The notes beneath the pieces were generated by a model. It saw only the letters and a program-made list of their open reading frames with translations. It was not told the origin of the DNA and did no database searches. Positions 23,757-35,490 of a stretch of 64,000 nucleotides of DNA are shown in pieces; the stretch's first letter is position 1; the number at the start of each line of letters is the position of its first letter. A program made the position numbers and the translations under genes. The DNA is from Xiphydria camelus (taxonomy: Eukaryota > Arthropoda > Insecta > Hymenoptera > Xiphydriidae): assembly GCA_963678675.1 (NCBI GenBank), contig OY783193.1:24173309-24237308 (forward strand), read 5' to 3'.

Positions 23757-25106
23757 GTGGACAGTGCGCGCGAGAATAAGCAGATCATATTGCAAATGTT
23801 GTCTTGTGCGACGTATTTCGGTGAACGAGAGCCGATGCCCGATGCCGAGAACAAAGCGAGGCAGCCATTAACGCTCAACGAAGTATATCATCTCTCCAAG
23901 CAAAGTATCATTGCCGAGCTGAGGAAACGAGGCGTCGAGGTAGACGAAGGGACTAGTCGCGACATTCTACGTAAACAACTCGCTGGAATAGTGCGAGCGG
24001 AGCTGGAATCGAAGGACGCCGACACAAAGGGCGAAACCGACCAAGGGCAAGAGAGGTCGACGGGACAAAATCCGGCACGTGCGCAACAATTTAGTGTCGA
24101 TAAGGCAGAAACCAGTGGTTTAGAGGATAACGACGTATGCGAAAGCGACGGCAGCAGTGACGAAAGCAGCATGTCGAACAAAACGAAGTTACATTTTCAC
24201 CTCAAGACAGACGACTGGGACGCGTTCTCAGAGAGGTTAGAACTTCACTTTCTGGTAAAAAAGATTGACGAAAACAAAATGAAGGCTGCTACGTTACTAA
24301 CCCATTTCGACGAGGAGGCGTACATACTTATCCGAAATTTGTGTGCGCCAGATAAGCCAGCCACAAAATTGTATGCCGACTTAGTAAAGTTAATGTCACA
24401 ACACCTCAATCCCAAACCATCGGAAGTGATGGAGAGGTGTAAGTTTAACAGCGCCAGGCAAGGAGCGAATGAATCGGTGGCCGACTTCGTAGCTCGATTG
24501 CGGAAATTGTCCCTGTACTGCGACTTTGCGGACCTGAAAGTGGCTCTTCGGGATCAATTTGTATGTGGCATACATGACGAGCAGACGAGAGTCGAATTAT
24601 TCAAACTATCTGATCTCACGTTTGATGCGGCGCTCAAGGAAGCAGTGGCACGAGAAAGTGCGACGAAAGATGCGGCAGGAGCCGTACGAACCCTGGCGGG
24701 TAAGTCCCAGAAAGAAGAAATCTTTACCATGAGTTATACGGAGAAAGGAAAGGGGTGGAAAAACCAGAAGGGGCGAGATAAGGAGTCTGAGAGCTCAAGG
24801 GAAATCGATCCGATCAGTGCGAGCCGAGGGACACCGGAAAATACAAGCAGAGGACGGAGTTGTTTCTGTTGCGGTAAGCTCGGACACATGGCCAGAGATT
24901 GCAGACACCGAGGGACGACGTGCAACTTCTGCAAGAAAAAGGGGCATCTAGCGAACGTCTGTTTCAAGAAGAGGCGAGCGGACAACAAATTTTTGCAGAC
25001 CACGGATGGCGAGTCCGAGAGCAGCGGTGACACGACACAGGCAGGCATTTTTCCGATTTTTATACGCTTTGCGAGAAAAACGATGAAACGGAATCTGCAT
25101 TGTTAA
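23757..25106 (+). CDS. Gypsy gag polyprotein
   Basis: The 449-codon frame encodes a capsid-type region (LKTDDWDAFSERLELHF..., VADFVARLRKLSLYC, LRDQFVCGI) followed by two CCHC zinc knuckles, CFCCGKLGHMARDC and CNFCKKKGHLANVC, which bind genomic RNA. Gag builds the virus-like particle in the cytoplasm. The frame opens at a GTG; an ATG at 23,747 is one base out of phase and the first in-frame ATG is at 23,796, so the true start is uncertain. The final residues (about 25,045-25,106) run past the point where the protease frame opens in -1, as expected if pol is made by frameshifting. No lesion is obvious inside gag. Confidence 0.9.
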   Translation: MDSARENKQIILQMLSCATYFGEREPMPDAENKARQPLTLNEVYHLSKQSIIAELRKRGVEVDEGTSRDILRKQLAGIVRAELESKDADTKGETDQGQERSTGQNPARAQQFSVDKAETSGLEDNDVCESDGSSDESSMSNKTKLHFHLKTDDWDAFSERLELHFLVKKIDENKMKAATLLTHFDEEAYILIRNLCAPDKPATKLYADLVKLMSQHLNPKPSEVMERCKFNSARQGANESVADFVARLRKLSLYCDFADLKVALRDQFVCGIHDEQTRVELFKLSDLTFDAALKEAVARESATKDAAGAVRTLAGKSQKEEIFTMSYTEKGKGWKNQKGRDKESESSREIDPISASRGTPENTSRGRSCFCCGKLGHMARDCRHRGTTCNFCKKKGHLANVCFKKRRADNKFLQTTDGESESSGDTTQAGIFPIFIRFARKTMKRNLHC

Positions 25107-27698
25107 ATATTAAAGCTGATCCGTTATATATTAATGTAAGCGTAAATGGTAAAGTAGTCCCGATGGAAGTAGACTCAGGTACGTAATATGCAATAATGTC
25201 CGAACAAACGAAAGGTGATGTATTGAAAAACTGGAAAATTGATAAATGTGACACAAGCTTATACGGTTACGTCCAAAATGAAATGAAGCCGATCGGGCAG
25301 TTTAGAAATTTGAAAGTAAACTTAAATAACCAGACGAAAACTTTAAGTTGTTTGCTACTTGAAGGCGGCCCACCACTGATTGGGAGACAGTGGTTGGCAG
25401 AATTCGGATTATGGAGAAATGATATTTCAGATATTGTTGCATTGCACGATAACGGTAGCATGAGAAGTAAAATATTAAAATTAGACGTAAATGGGGTAAA
25501 GGAAAAAATCATTTCTGAATTTCACGTGTTATTCGGCAATACGCCAGGGTTATATAACAAAAGGGAAATAAAAATACATGTTATGGATAACACGAAGCCA
25601 ATAGCGTTGGGAGCAAGGCATGTGCCATATGCGCTTAAAGCTAAAGTACAAAGTGAGATTGAAAGATTAATGAAGTTGGGTCATTTAGTAAAGGTGGAAA
25701 CGAGCGAGTGGGCCACGCCGATAGTCCCTGTTCTGAAAAAGAACGGTGAAGTAAGAATTTGCGGCGATTTTAAAGTAACGTTGAATCCGCGTATAAACGT
25801 GACCAAACGACCATTTCCACGTATCGACGATATTTTCAATACATTACAAAAAGGGTCATTGTATTCACAGCTGGATCTGCCACATGCGTACATGCAGATT
25901 CCAGTGGATAAACAATCACAAGAGCTACTAACGATTACAACTCACCTTGGATTGTTCCAATATACAAAGTTAACTGAAGGTACGGCACCTGCCCCAAGTG
26001 AATTTCAACAGATCATGGAGGAATGTTTACAAGGCATTCCTAATACCGTCGCATATTTAGATAATATTTTTGTAACCGGTCGCACCAATGACGAGCATTT
26101 GGAGAATTTACGAGCGGTTTGTAAGCGACTGGAAGAACGCGGTTTAAGATTACGTGAGGAAAAATGCGACTTCATGAAGGAGCGAATTGAAGTTTTAGTG
26201 TATGTAATAGATGCGAACGGCCTACACAAGGCGAGGTCAAAAGTTAAAGCGATGATTGAAGCACCAAGACCAACGGACAACAAACAACTTGCGTCATTCC
26301 TTGGTTTAATTAATTTTTATGCAAGATTTCTGAAAAATAGGTCCATGAATTTAAAGCCACTATTTGATTGTGCGCACTCAAAATTTTTTGAATGGACTAA
26401 GGAATGTGAGAGGGCTTTTTGTTGGGTAAAGAACGAGTTAATTTCTCCGAGAGTACTGGCTCACTATGATCCAGATTAACAATTGGTTTTGGCATGCGAT
26501 GCTTCAATGTATGGCCTTTCAGCGATTTTATCGCATAGGTATAAGGACGGCACGGAAAAGCCGATCGCGTATGCATCGAAGAGGATTCCGACAAAAGAAA
26601 TCAGCCGAGCGATTATTGACAAAGAGGCGAGTGCAATTGTGTTCGGAATGGTGAAGTTTTATGATTTCGTGTACGGCCGAGAAATCGTTCTACGAACGGA
26701 TCACAAGCCATTAGAACACATTTTCGGTCCAAAAAGGGGCATACCGCTTACAGCGGCTAGCCGACTGCAAAGATGGGCATACTTTTTGTCAGGTTTTCAA
26801 TATAAAATTGAATACATAAAATCGGAAAATAATGGAAATTGCGACGCGCTATCGCGCTTACCCATCAACGACGATACGGATATTTTTGATGCAGATTTTA
26901 CGCCGGTTCATTATATTAATGAAAGAATGAGTAACTTAAACTGGCAGAAAGTAATCCTTGAGACAAAAAGCGACAAAATCTTGAGTAGAATTATGAAATT
27001 TTGTATGCTAGGATGGCCGAATAATATTAAGGAATTATCCGGCGAGGAGCAGAAATACTTTTCTAAAAAGGACGAAATTTCGATAGAAGAGAATTGCTTA
27101 TTCTGGGGCTGTAGGATAATTATCCCGGTATCGTTACGAAAGATCATATTAGACGACCTACATAAGTCGCATCTAGGAATAGTAAAAATTAAGTCTTTGG
27201 CACGATCGTATGTGTGGTGGCCGAATATCGATTTAGACATAGAAAATTTTGTAGGCACCTTCAAGGATAAGGTTCATAAAATTGTAAAAGGGGGAGAAAA
27301 GGTAAACAATGCGATAAACATGTTTATGTTCGACTACCGCAGCACACCGCACTGTACGACCGGAAAATCACCTGCGTTGTTATTCTATGGTCGAGAGCTT
27401 CGAACTCGGTTTGACTTGTTAAGGCCGAATATACGGAACAAGGTATATGGGCGACAGCAGGCGCAGATTGAAAATAGCCCGCATTCGCGTAACACAACTA
27501 AACGTGGGGGATTCGGTGATGATCGATAATCATGATACATCGGGCGAAAAACGTATTCCGGCCGAAATTGTAAAAGACTTGTCACCATCGACGTTTAGGG
27601 TAAAAACCGATTCGGGTATCATCACGAAGCGACACGCAAATCAGATCGTAAAGCCGGTACGTCGCTCGACGCGGATAGCGAATCGACAGCGAAATTAA
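25064..27698 (+). pseudogene. Gypsy pol, inactivated
   Basis: Protease, RT, RNase H and integrase segments lie in one frame from about 25,064. Breaks are: TAA at 25,184-25,186 directly after the protease active-site motif VDSGT; Asn in place of the second Asp of the RT YLDD box (YLDN, codon 26,063-26,065); TAA at 26,477-26,479 between RT and RNase H; and a frameshift at about 27,450-27,500 before the C-terminal stretch (VGDSVMI...VKPVRRSTR). RT motifs otherwise look normal (LGARHVPYALK, SQLDLPHAYMQIPVD, FLGLINFYARF). RNase H has ACDASMYGL and RTDHKPLEHIF. Integrase keeps the HKSHLG zinc half-site and YVWWPNID but goes from IENFVGTF straight to FDYRSTPHCTTGKSP, so most of the catalytic core is deleted. 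Confidence 0.9.
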
Positions 27699-27720
27699 CA
27701 ATATGTATACAACTCATACT

Positions 27721-27737
27721 AAGAAAAAAGGGAGGAA
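27721..27737 (+). promoter_or_regulatory. Polypurine tract
   Basis: AAGAAAAAAGGGAGGAA abuts the 3' LTR, the expected place for plus-strand priming. Confidence 0.8.
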
Positions 27738-27932
27738 TGTAGTATATGCGCGCACGATAGTATGCGCGTAGCGGCATGAGGGCGCTCGCGGCTCTCCTGC
27801 GCACTCTCCGCATGCTCGCCGACTCGAGCGCACACGCGTGGTATAGGATTAGGTGTATGGAATAAACCTAGGTTAAGTTTATTAAGAGTCTTGTCATTAT
27901 ACCCACGGTCCTAAATATCCAAATACATAGCA
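27738..27932 (+). repeat. 3' LTR (195 bp)
   Basis: Same length and, by eye, same sequence as the 5' LTR; followed by the CTTGC duplication. Confidence 0.95.
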
Positions 27933-27937
27933 CTTGC

Positions 27938-28497
27938 CGTGATAGAAAAACTGTAATTTCTATTTTGATCGGACCATTTGCATTTTGTAGAGGGTAAAAA
28001 ATTAAAGAACACGTGTTTTTGCATTTCAACGAAATCCCGCTCTAAAGGGATTACTTACCCCCTGATTCTGAACTCGATTATCGTGCTATTATAACTATAA
28101 CTTTTTCTTTCTAGTGTTGCATGAGTACTTAAATAATCGAATTTACGTCAATATTACGGATTTTAATTCCATTTTAATATTTAACCATCGGTGCTATTTG
28201 TATACATGTACTTACATATAACCTGATGAATTTCATATGTCAGGTATAATAGTCTCATTTGCGCCATTTCTTGGCCCGTATGTATGATGACATTTTATCT
28301 CTAGCAGATTACTTTTCATTATCACGTTTCCGGCATTTAATTCAGAGGTGTGGCCCTTACGCCTATTGTCCACATATAGTCAGATATATTTTTATGGCTC
28401 AATAAACAAAAAGAATAGATATCTCTAATTTAATCCTTTACTGCGACATTCGTCCGTAATCAAAGGTATCTGATGATTATTTTTATCTTATCGGCAC
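27938..28497. repeat. Inner part of the left inverted repeat, Tc5-like element 1
   Basis: Reverse complement of about 30,473-31,025 (for example CACGTGTTTTTGCATTTCAACG and TTTTTCTTTCTAGTGTTGCA). It has no coding frame and leads into the 5' region of the transposase. Confidence 0.85.
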
Positions 28498-28582
28498 TTA
28501 TAAGTATAGTGCCCGTCACCCACGATAAGTATTTTTTTGTCAGTACCAGTTCAGTTCGTTAACGGAGAACGGTCTTTCTTTT

Positions 28583-30312
28583 GTGCACATTTCTCGTGTG
28601 ATAATGAAAGTTAACCCACTTAACGTTATACGTCTTTTGCTGCTTACGTTTGAAGGAGCAAATATCCCCGACAGTCCTGTAAACAATGAGGAGCTCGAAT
28701 TGAAAGATAGTTTCGAGAGAATTTTATTCGATGGTATGAATGAATACAATGGAGTTGAAGTTGTGGAAGAAATCACTCTGGACTTTCAAGAACCTTTTAA
28801 AGAATGGGAATCAACTGCGATTGAAGAGAAGACGAATTTGGACTGGAGTCCTGAACACTCTCCTGACAGATGCACCAATGATGACGAAGACTTGAGTTAC
28901 GAGTACAAAAGTAATGCAGTGAAATTTTGGAGAAGTGGGAAGAAAACAAAAAATCTATCCATTATAACACCGTACAACATCGTTTCAAGAGAGTGAAATC
29001 TGCCAGACAACTGCGTCGATGGGCACACCAAATTAATCAAGGTGGAACGTATATGGAAAAATTGGCACGGATTTCCGAATATACCTTGAATAATATGAAG
29101 GCTGCTCTAGATTCTCATTTAATTGTTCACGATATGGATCTTCGAAGATGGGCCTTACAAGCACAGAAAGAAATAGGATATAAAGATTTCCGATTTAAAG
29201 CTTCTCGTTGGTGGTTATGGAATTTAAAAAAAGTACACCGTATTACATCGCGCAAAATTAATAAGTTCATTACCCGAAAAACTCTGGAACAAAAAGAAGA
29301 TCTACAAGAGAGTGCTCAACATTTTTTAAAAGATATCAAATCTCTTATAAAAGAATACGGTGTAAATAACATATATAATGCTGAGATCAAAGTGGCTTCC
29401 AGTTGGAAATTCATTCGGGCAGAACATTGGCCATTCAGGGAACAAAACAAGTAGAATGCCTTGTACAATCAGTTTCTTCAACAACTCACAGTTACACTAT
29501 AGAACCAACGATATCGGCAGATGGAAAATTACTATCACCGCTTTTTATGGTTATGAAGGAGAAATCGGGAAATTTCGGCCCGATAGTTGAGAGCAACCTA
29601 TTCAAACCTGCCAATGTTTACGTAACTGCATCGAAATCTGGAAAACTTACATCAGGTATTACGTAATTTATTAAACTTGCTATAATGTAAACATAATCTT
29701 GAGTTAAAAATGGATATGCTAATGACGATACTTTACAATGCCTTATCTATTCTTACAGACCACTTCAAAATCTGGTTGGAAAAGGTTTTCTTCCCAACTG
29801 TTGGTCAAAAGAGTCTACTCTTGATAGATTCTTGGACTGGTCATTGTCCAGAAGCTGCGAAAGCAGCTACACCTCTTGGAAAAACTCTCACGACAAAAAT
29901 CATACCGGCAGGAACAACAGGGAAAATTCAACCGCTCGATGTGTTCGGATTCAGAGTGTGGAAAAATTACGTTCGACATTTTTCTGATGCTGTTTTGCTT
30001 CTTAATCATGATCTCAATTTACATTTGAGAAAAAATATAATTAAACTACAATCATTAGTACATAATCAATTATCTTCGCCACGGTATCAAAACTTGTTTC
30101 GATATGCTTGGTTCAAAAGCAATTATACAAATGAAAAACCAGAACAATTTGACAATCCTGTTCCTTTTGCATTTGGGGATTCATCTCTACCGAAATGTGA
30201 AATTGAAGGCTGTACGGAAGTAGGAATAGTAAGGTGTTCTTGGTGTAAGAAATCACTATGTTTTAAACACTTTTTCGATGAGTATCACTACTGTGAAACC
30301 TATAAACCCTAA
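28583..30312 (+). pseudogene. Tc5/pogo-like transposase, copy 1
   Basis: The parts in order are an acidic N-terminus (28,583-28,925), a helix-turn-helix region of CENP-B type (about 28,927-29,300, with GGTYMEKLARISEYTL and LRRWALQAQKEIG), the catalytic core, a 103-bp intron (29,656-29,758) and a C-terminal cysteine/histidine cluster (CEIEGC, RCSWCKKSLCFKHFFDEYHYC). The second and third Asp are in LLLIDSWTGH (29,827) and IQPLDVFGF (29,938), giving 36 residues between them. Two lesions are visible: a frameshift near 28,925 that separates the N-terminus from the DNA-binding part, and a 2-bp GA duplication at 29,383-29,386 that destroys the DQSGF motif with the first Asp. The protein would cut at the ends of the surrounding element. 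The ending beyond the core, with paired C-x2-C, is unlike classical pogo. Confidence 0.82.
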
Positions 30313-30472
30313 TAACATGTCACAAAGTATTTATATTAATTGGAAGAGATACATGTATTTCATTTAATTTGTTAATAAAAATAAATGATATTAAATTTGA
30401 CATCAATAGCATGAGTGCACCGTATTCTGGCAATGAATTGCGTCAGCTACAAATCCATTGTTCCAAAGATCC

Positions 30473-31333
30473 GATAAGATAAAAATAATCATCAGATACC
30501 TTTGATTACGGACGAATGTCGCAGTAAAGGATTAAATTAGAGATATCTATTCTTTTTGTTTATTGAGACATAAAAATATATCTGACTATATTTGGACAAT
30601 AGGCGTAAGGGCCACACCTCTGAATTAAATGCCGGAAACGTGATAATGAAAAGTAATCTGCTAGAGATAAAATTACATCATACATACGGGCCAAGAAATG
30701 GCGCAAATGAGACTATTATACCTGACATATGAAATTCATCAGGTTATATGTAAGTACATGTATACAAATAGCACCGATAGTTAAATGTTAAAATGGAATT
30801 AAAATCCGTAATATTGACGTACATTCGATTATTTAAGTACTAATGCAACACTAGAAAGAAAAAGTTATAGTTATAATAGCACGATAATCGAGTTCAGAAT
30901 CAGGGGGTAAGTAATCCCTTTAGAGCGGGATTTCGTTGAAATGCAAAAAACACGTGTTCCTTAATTTTTTACCCTCTACAAAATGCAAATGGTCCGATCA
31001 AAATAGAAATTACAATTTTTCTATCACGGCAAGAAAATTGGTTTTGAAGGGGTAGTTCACCCCCTTCCCTTACACCCCCATTGGCAGATTAACGTGTATT
31101 TTCATTACTCGTTATAATGAATAATTTTCCATGAATCTCGTTCCCGTAGGTTCGGTGTTTCTACCTGAAACTGCAGAACCACCCGATGTTGGTCCTGACT
31201 TTGGGGGTCGGTTTCACCCCTTAAAACCCTTTATGGGCCGATAAGAAAAAATACGTATCTCTTAGTTTTTAGTGGACTACAACATATTACAAGGAAATCG
31301 AAATCGGAGGCGGACACCTACCTAACACTCCTT
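30473..31333. repeat. Right inverted repeat, Tc5-like element 1 (861 bp)
   Basis: It is unbroken and therefore serves as the empty-site reference for both insertions in the left arm. It ends CTAACACTCCTT followed by the TGA duplication. Confidence 0.88.
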
Positions 31334-31414
31334 TGAGATATTTCACAGGCATTCGTTAGAATCGCGCGAAAAATACAGGTCAAGAGACGAATAATTAAAA
31401 TATAATGTAATATA

Positions 31415-32115
31415 CAGGGTGTTACTTAATGATAGGTCGTAATTGCAAGGGCACATTACTGAATCAATTTCCAGTAGAAAAGTTCAGATTAACATGTGTC
31501 CTAAAATGTCTGGTTTTCAAGATACAGGACGTCAGTTTAAAAAAAAAATCGGTTTTTTAATAATGTCTCAAAGATCCTTGTGCCGATTTTGTTGACATTT
31601 GGCACTGTTGTTTATTGTAATAAGACGCTAAGTTAGCACTATAACTAGAAGATAATTATGAGTTCCAGTGGCGTCCCGGAAACAGTCTCACGAATTTTTA
31701 TTTTTTTCCTCAAAAACGAAGTAAGGTACGAAGTAATGTCAAGAGAGAAAAAAGTTGTATTTTTAGCTGCTTAATCTGAAAAAAAATATAAAACTTTTAA
31801 AAAAGTCAGTGGCGTACACTTTTTTTTTCAATATTATTCGTGAGACTGTCCCCCGGGACGCCACTGGAATTCATAATTATCTTCTAGTTAGTGCTAACTT
31901 AGCGTCTTATTACAATAAACAACAGTGCCAAATGTCAACAAAATCGGCACAAGGATCTTTGAGATATTATTAAAAAAACGATTTTTTTTAAACTTTGACG
32001 TCCTGTATCTTGAAAACCAGACATTTTAGGACACATGTTAATAGGAACTTTTCTACTGGAAATTGATTCAGTAATGTGCCCTTGCAGTTACGGCCTATCA
32101 TTAAGTAACACCCTG
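31415..32115. mobile_element. Palindromic element with mariner-type ends (701 bp)
   Basis: CAGGGTGTTACTTAATGATAGG at the left and its complement at the right are flanked by TA. The arms of about 310 bp are nearly complementary throughout (CAAGGATCCTTGTGCC-like region, TTGTTGACATTTGGCACTG). The loop is T-rich. No coding capacity; it is probably moved by a mariner-type transposase. Confidence 0.85.
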
Positions 32116-33715
32116 TATAAAATATAATCTAAGAATAGAAACGAGTCGTTTAACAGTCAATAACAAATTTTCTGAAGGCGAACGTGTATGTTGGTACTTA
32201 CTTCGGTATGCTTTGTATAAGGTCGTGCCTAAAAACCATATCTCGCGTTCGCACGAGGCGGAATCGGGTTCGAAATATTCCTCCATAGTTCATATATCAA
32301 ACGCTTAGGCAAGGCGGCGACACATAAATACCCGTGGTACATAAAAGCCTGTGCAAGGTTCCCCTGGCAGTAGGTAAAATATATTAACCCCGACGTGTGT
32401 GTAGCCGCGTAGGTTTCATAATTTTGGGGACACTTTTTTTTCGAATGACTTATAGTAGGCGGCATGCTTTAAGTCGTTTCACCACACTTAGCCGAGGATT
32501 AGCTCTCGTGGTGTATGATGCAACTCGCTTACCGAGTGTGTATGCACTCGTATACGCGCTCGGTACGCGATACAAGATGTACAAATTGCACGAGTTTCCG
32601 TGTTCATACCGTGGTCCGAGTTGCTTCATGCGGGCAAGTGTCATGCTTGTTCGCGCGAGTTATTATCCTTACTGTATGTATTAGGCAAAACGCTTTTTCC
32701 GATGAAACATTTCTTAAGTTGTTTCGTCGAGAAAAAAAAATGTGACACTTTTTTTGAATGAATAAACAACATATGGATTGTTAGTAGGATATTCGAATGT
32801 AAATAACTATTTTATATTATTCAGCAAGCTCTTTCCTACTTTGTATGTGATAGGTATTCTTCTAATGTATATCTAGATTGGCTATGTAATGTAAATAATA
32901 TAATTTTCTATTACAGAAACAACTTAACATAGTAATTTAATTTGGCAGTGTGATGTATCATTTACTGGTGCCAATAAAAGTTATATTTCCTTGAAAATTT
33001 ATATGGACGAGTTTTTAAAGTAAAAACCGTAATAGAAAAAAAGTAATTTTTTATATCAAGAGCTAATGTTACCTATGGAAAGGAATTATACGTACCTATG
33101 AAATTAAACTTACCGAATATGCACCTTCAATGAACGACTACTCTATCTTGTTATCATGCTAAATTTATGCAGCAATCTGGCGCCACTGTATTAATTATTT
33201 GTATTATAGCACACATACATAAGTATATTGTACATCGTAACTAATATCGCACAAATAGGGAAGCTATATCAACTTCCCAATCCTCATTTGCTCTACCTTT
33301 TGTCCTCAATTAATCCTATAGTTGACAAGAAGTTGACCCCACAGGGGTCAGTCGCTCTACAAATTCGACCTAATAACGTTTGATCAAAGTGTGGTGCTGG
33401 CTTTGCGATTTGTCCCTCGTAGAATTACCGGCGCCTTATGTCCGGAACATCGGCACATGCGCGTGATATCTATATCGACATAGTTAAAGCATCTATATCA
33501 GTTTGGCAATGAATACATTCAAGGTAATTCAATCTTTCGTCGTTGTCCCTTTTCTGAAACGAGCAACACGACGAGTCGCCATAAGGGATTCATTATTATC
33601 GTGCGTAACGACACGGCGCAGTCATGACATTAGCATTACAAACAATTCTTTAATCGAGCAGGGAAATTTGTTTCACTTATGCGATATCGATCTCTCCCCT
33701 CACAGTCTGTATGTA
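32116..33715. other. Unassigned AT-rich stretch
   Basis: Several short frames overlap at 32,230-32,745 but none shows a recognisable domain or codon bias. No repeat family seen elsewhere in the window was noticed here. Confidence 0.4.
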
Positions 33716-33717
33716 TA

Positions 33718-34113
33718 CAGGGTGTTACTTAATGATAGGCCGTAATTGCAAGGGCATATTACTGAATCAATTTCCAGTAGAAAAGTTCATATTAACATGT
33801 GTCCTAAAATGTACATTTTTTTTGTCAATATTATTCGTGAGACTGTCCCCCGGGACGTCACTGGAACTCATAATTATCTTCTAGTTAGTGCTAACTTAGC
33901 GTCTTATTACAATAAACAACAGTGCCAAATGTCAACAAAATCGGCACAAGGATCTTTGAGATATTATTAAAAAACAGATTTTTTTTTAAACTTTGACGTC
34001 CTGTATCTTGAAAACCAGACATTTTAGGACTCATGTTAATATGAACTTTTCTACTGGAAATTGATTCAGTAATGTGCCCTTGCAATTACGGCCTATCATT
34101 AAGTAACACCCTG
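33718..34113. mobile_element. Second palindromic mariner-end element, deleted
   Basis: Same ends and right arm as 31,415-32,115, with TA flanks, but most of the left arm is missing: it jumps from CTAAAATGTACATT to the loop region at about 33,815. Length 396 bp. Confidence 0.85.
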
Positions 34114-35288
34114 TATAAGTGACAATATAAATTATGCGACTAACAGTTTGTCGACGTTTTCATCTCTATGTAGGTACTGCTATAGGTGCAGGCAAGCATA
34201 TTTTGTTCCACAAAACAAAAGGAAATATTCTTCCTAAATTATGAAAAATATTCTTCTGTCATTGATAACCCTACAAAATGTTATGAAAGTATCGTTTCTC
34301 TGGAAAAATAGGTATTTGTGTTTGGTATTTCATTTTCGACGTACCTATCTCACTCTTTTTATATTAGATAAAGTGTTATATCGACTTCTTGTTTAATTAT
34401 GAAAATATTCGATAGAAAGAGTATTTCGTAATTGTCTGCCCGGCCTTTGAAAGCGTTAAACTCTTTTTCTCTTTCTCTTGCAAAAATAGAGAAATATCAT
34501 CATTCCAGCCCATTTCATAGGTACATACCTAAATAAATACATTCAATCATAACAGAATTGCTCTTTAATTATTGCAAATTAATATATTTTCGTTATTTAT
34601 ATTTTTTCGATTCAAGTTCTATTTGCAACAGAAAAATGGACTTGCAGTTAAAAAACGCGTTTGTAAAAGAGATATGCAGTAATATTTTCCCCGCGAAAAA
34701 TAATTTTTAATTCTGTACAGAAGACGCGTTCGTCAAAGAAAAGTTTATCGCCTTGGAGAAGCAAGTATGCGCGCGACCAAGTGTTTATTCGTGGTAGAAG
34801 ATAATAGTCTATCGATCTCGCAGGTAGATAATGAGACTTGGAAGAATCCTCCATCTGAGAAGAGTCCTTCGTGGCTATTACGTTTACTGACGTAGCAATT
34901 AAAACCGTTTGTCGTTTCATCTCCGATAATAAATTCATAAGAAACGCGGCCTCATATACAAACGCGGAGGAACGACGGATGCATCTAATGGCTATAGGTA
35001 CTGTGCACGTGATCCACCGAGTCTGGCTGCAGTGAGCTGCACACACAAGCGCGTGATTTACATACCCATATAACCGCAATACCAGTTCGGCTATTACTGT
35101 AAATATACCGACGGTGATTTAATATGCGGTAGCCGTTTAATTTATAACAACTTATTAAATAAAAGCCTTCGGATACGTAGGGAAATATACCAAGCTACGT
35201 GTAAGATACTGGGTCGGTTCGACGTGTACCGCGTTCTCCGTTTTCTTATTTTATTCTTCCGCCTATAACAGCTCAAACTCGTTCTTCC
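34114..35288. other. Unassigned stretch with one 143-codon frame
   Basis: A minus-strand frame at 34,648-35,079 is open for 143 codons but shows no domain, signal or composition that supports a gene. The rest is AT-rich. Confidence 0.35.
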
Positions 35289-35490
35289 ATCAAGAGACAC
35301 AGCAGTATCTCGCGGCATGTTCGTTCGTCTCCTTCAAAATTCGCGCTCACAGAAATGACAGCGCTGACGTCACCAACCGTGAAGCTGGCACCAGTGTCTC
35401 TTTACAGGAATAATGTCTGCCCCCTCGACCCCTCAATTTTTACATCGAATTTTCTCAATAAATATATGGTTACAACCAAAACTATGCTTA
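35289..35490. repeat. Family E fragment, left half of a split copy
   Basis: It starts ATCAAGAGACACAGCAG and follows the same block order as 7,323 and 36,487, up to ACTATGCTTA. The remainder of the copy resumes at 49,824 with TTAGTTACGCC, after the 14.3-kb Tc5-like element. Confidence 0.9.

Larger units (their letters stand above)
23334..27932 (+). mobile_element. Gypsy-type LTR retrotransposon, defective
   Basis: Two 195-bp LTRs that look identical (TGTAGTATATGC...CATAGCA) bound 4.2 kb of gag and pol. CTTGC is duplicated at both edges (23,329-23,333 and 27,933-27,937), and the uninserted sequence TTTTCTTGCCGTG survives in the other arm of the host transposon near 31,030. Domain order is gag, protease, RT, RNase H, integrase; there is no envelope frame. 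GRQWL before RT and the two CCHC knuckles resemble Mag-type Gypsy elements. Several breaks in pol make this copy inactive. Confidence 0.95.
21324..31333. mobile_element. Tc5-like transposon 1 with long inverted repeats
   Basis: The element runs from AAGGAGTGTTAGGTAG to its reverse complement and is flanked by TGA on both sides (21,321-21,323 and 31,334-31,336). With the next base on each side the target reads CTGAG. Tc4/Tc5 transposons use CTNAG with a TNA duplication, which fits. The right arm is about 861 bp (30,473-31,333); the left arm is the same length once the two insertions are removed (21,324-21,410, 23,111-23,333, 27,938-about 28,497). It carries one plus-strand transposase pseudogene. 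Without its inserts the element would be about 3.7 kb. Confidence 0.88.

Noticed and set aside
25081..25110. A canonical slippery heptamer for gag-pol frameshifting
   Set aside because: The -1 frame relation is clear, but no standard X-XXY-YYZ site in the gag frame was found in the overlap.
34648..35079. 143-codon minus-strand frame
   Set aside because: No domain, splice partner or repeat match; its composition looks like non-coding DNA.
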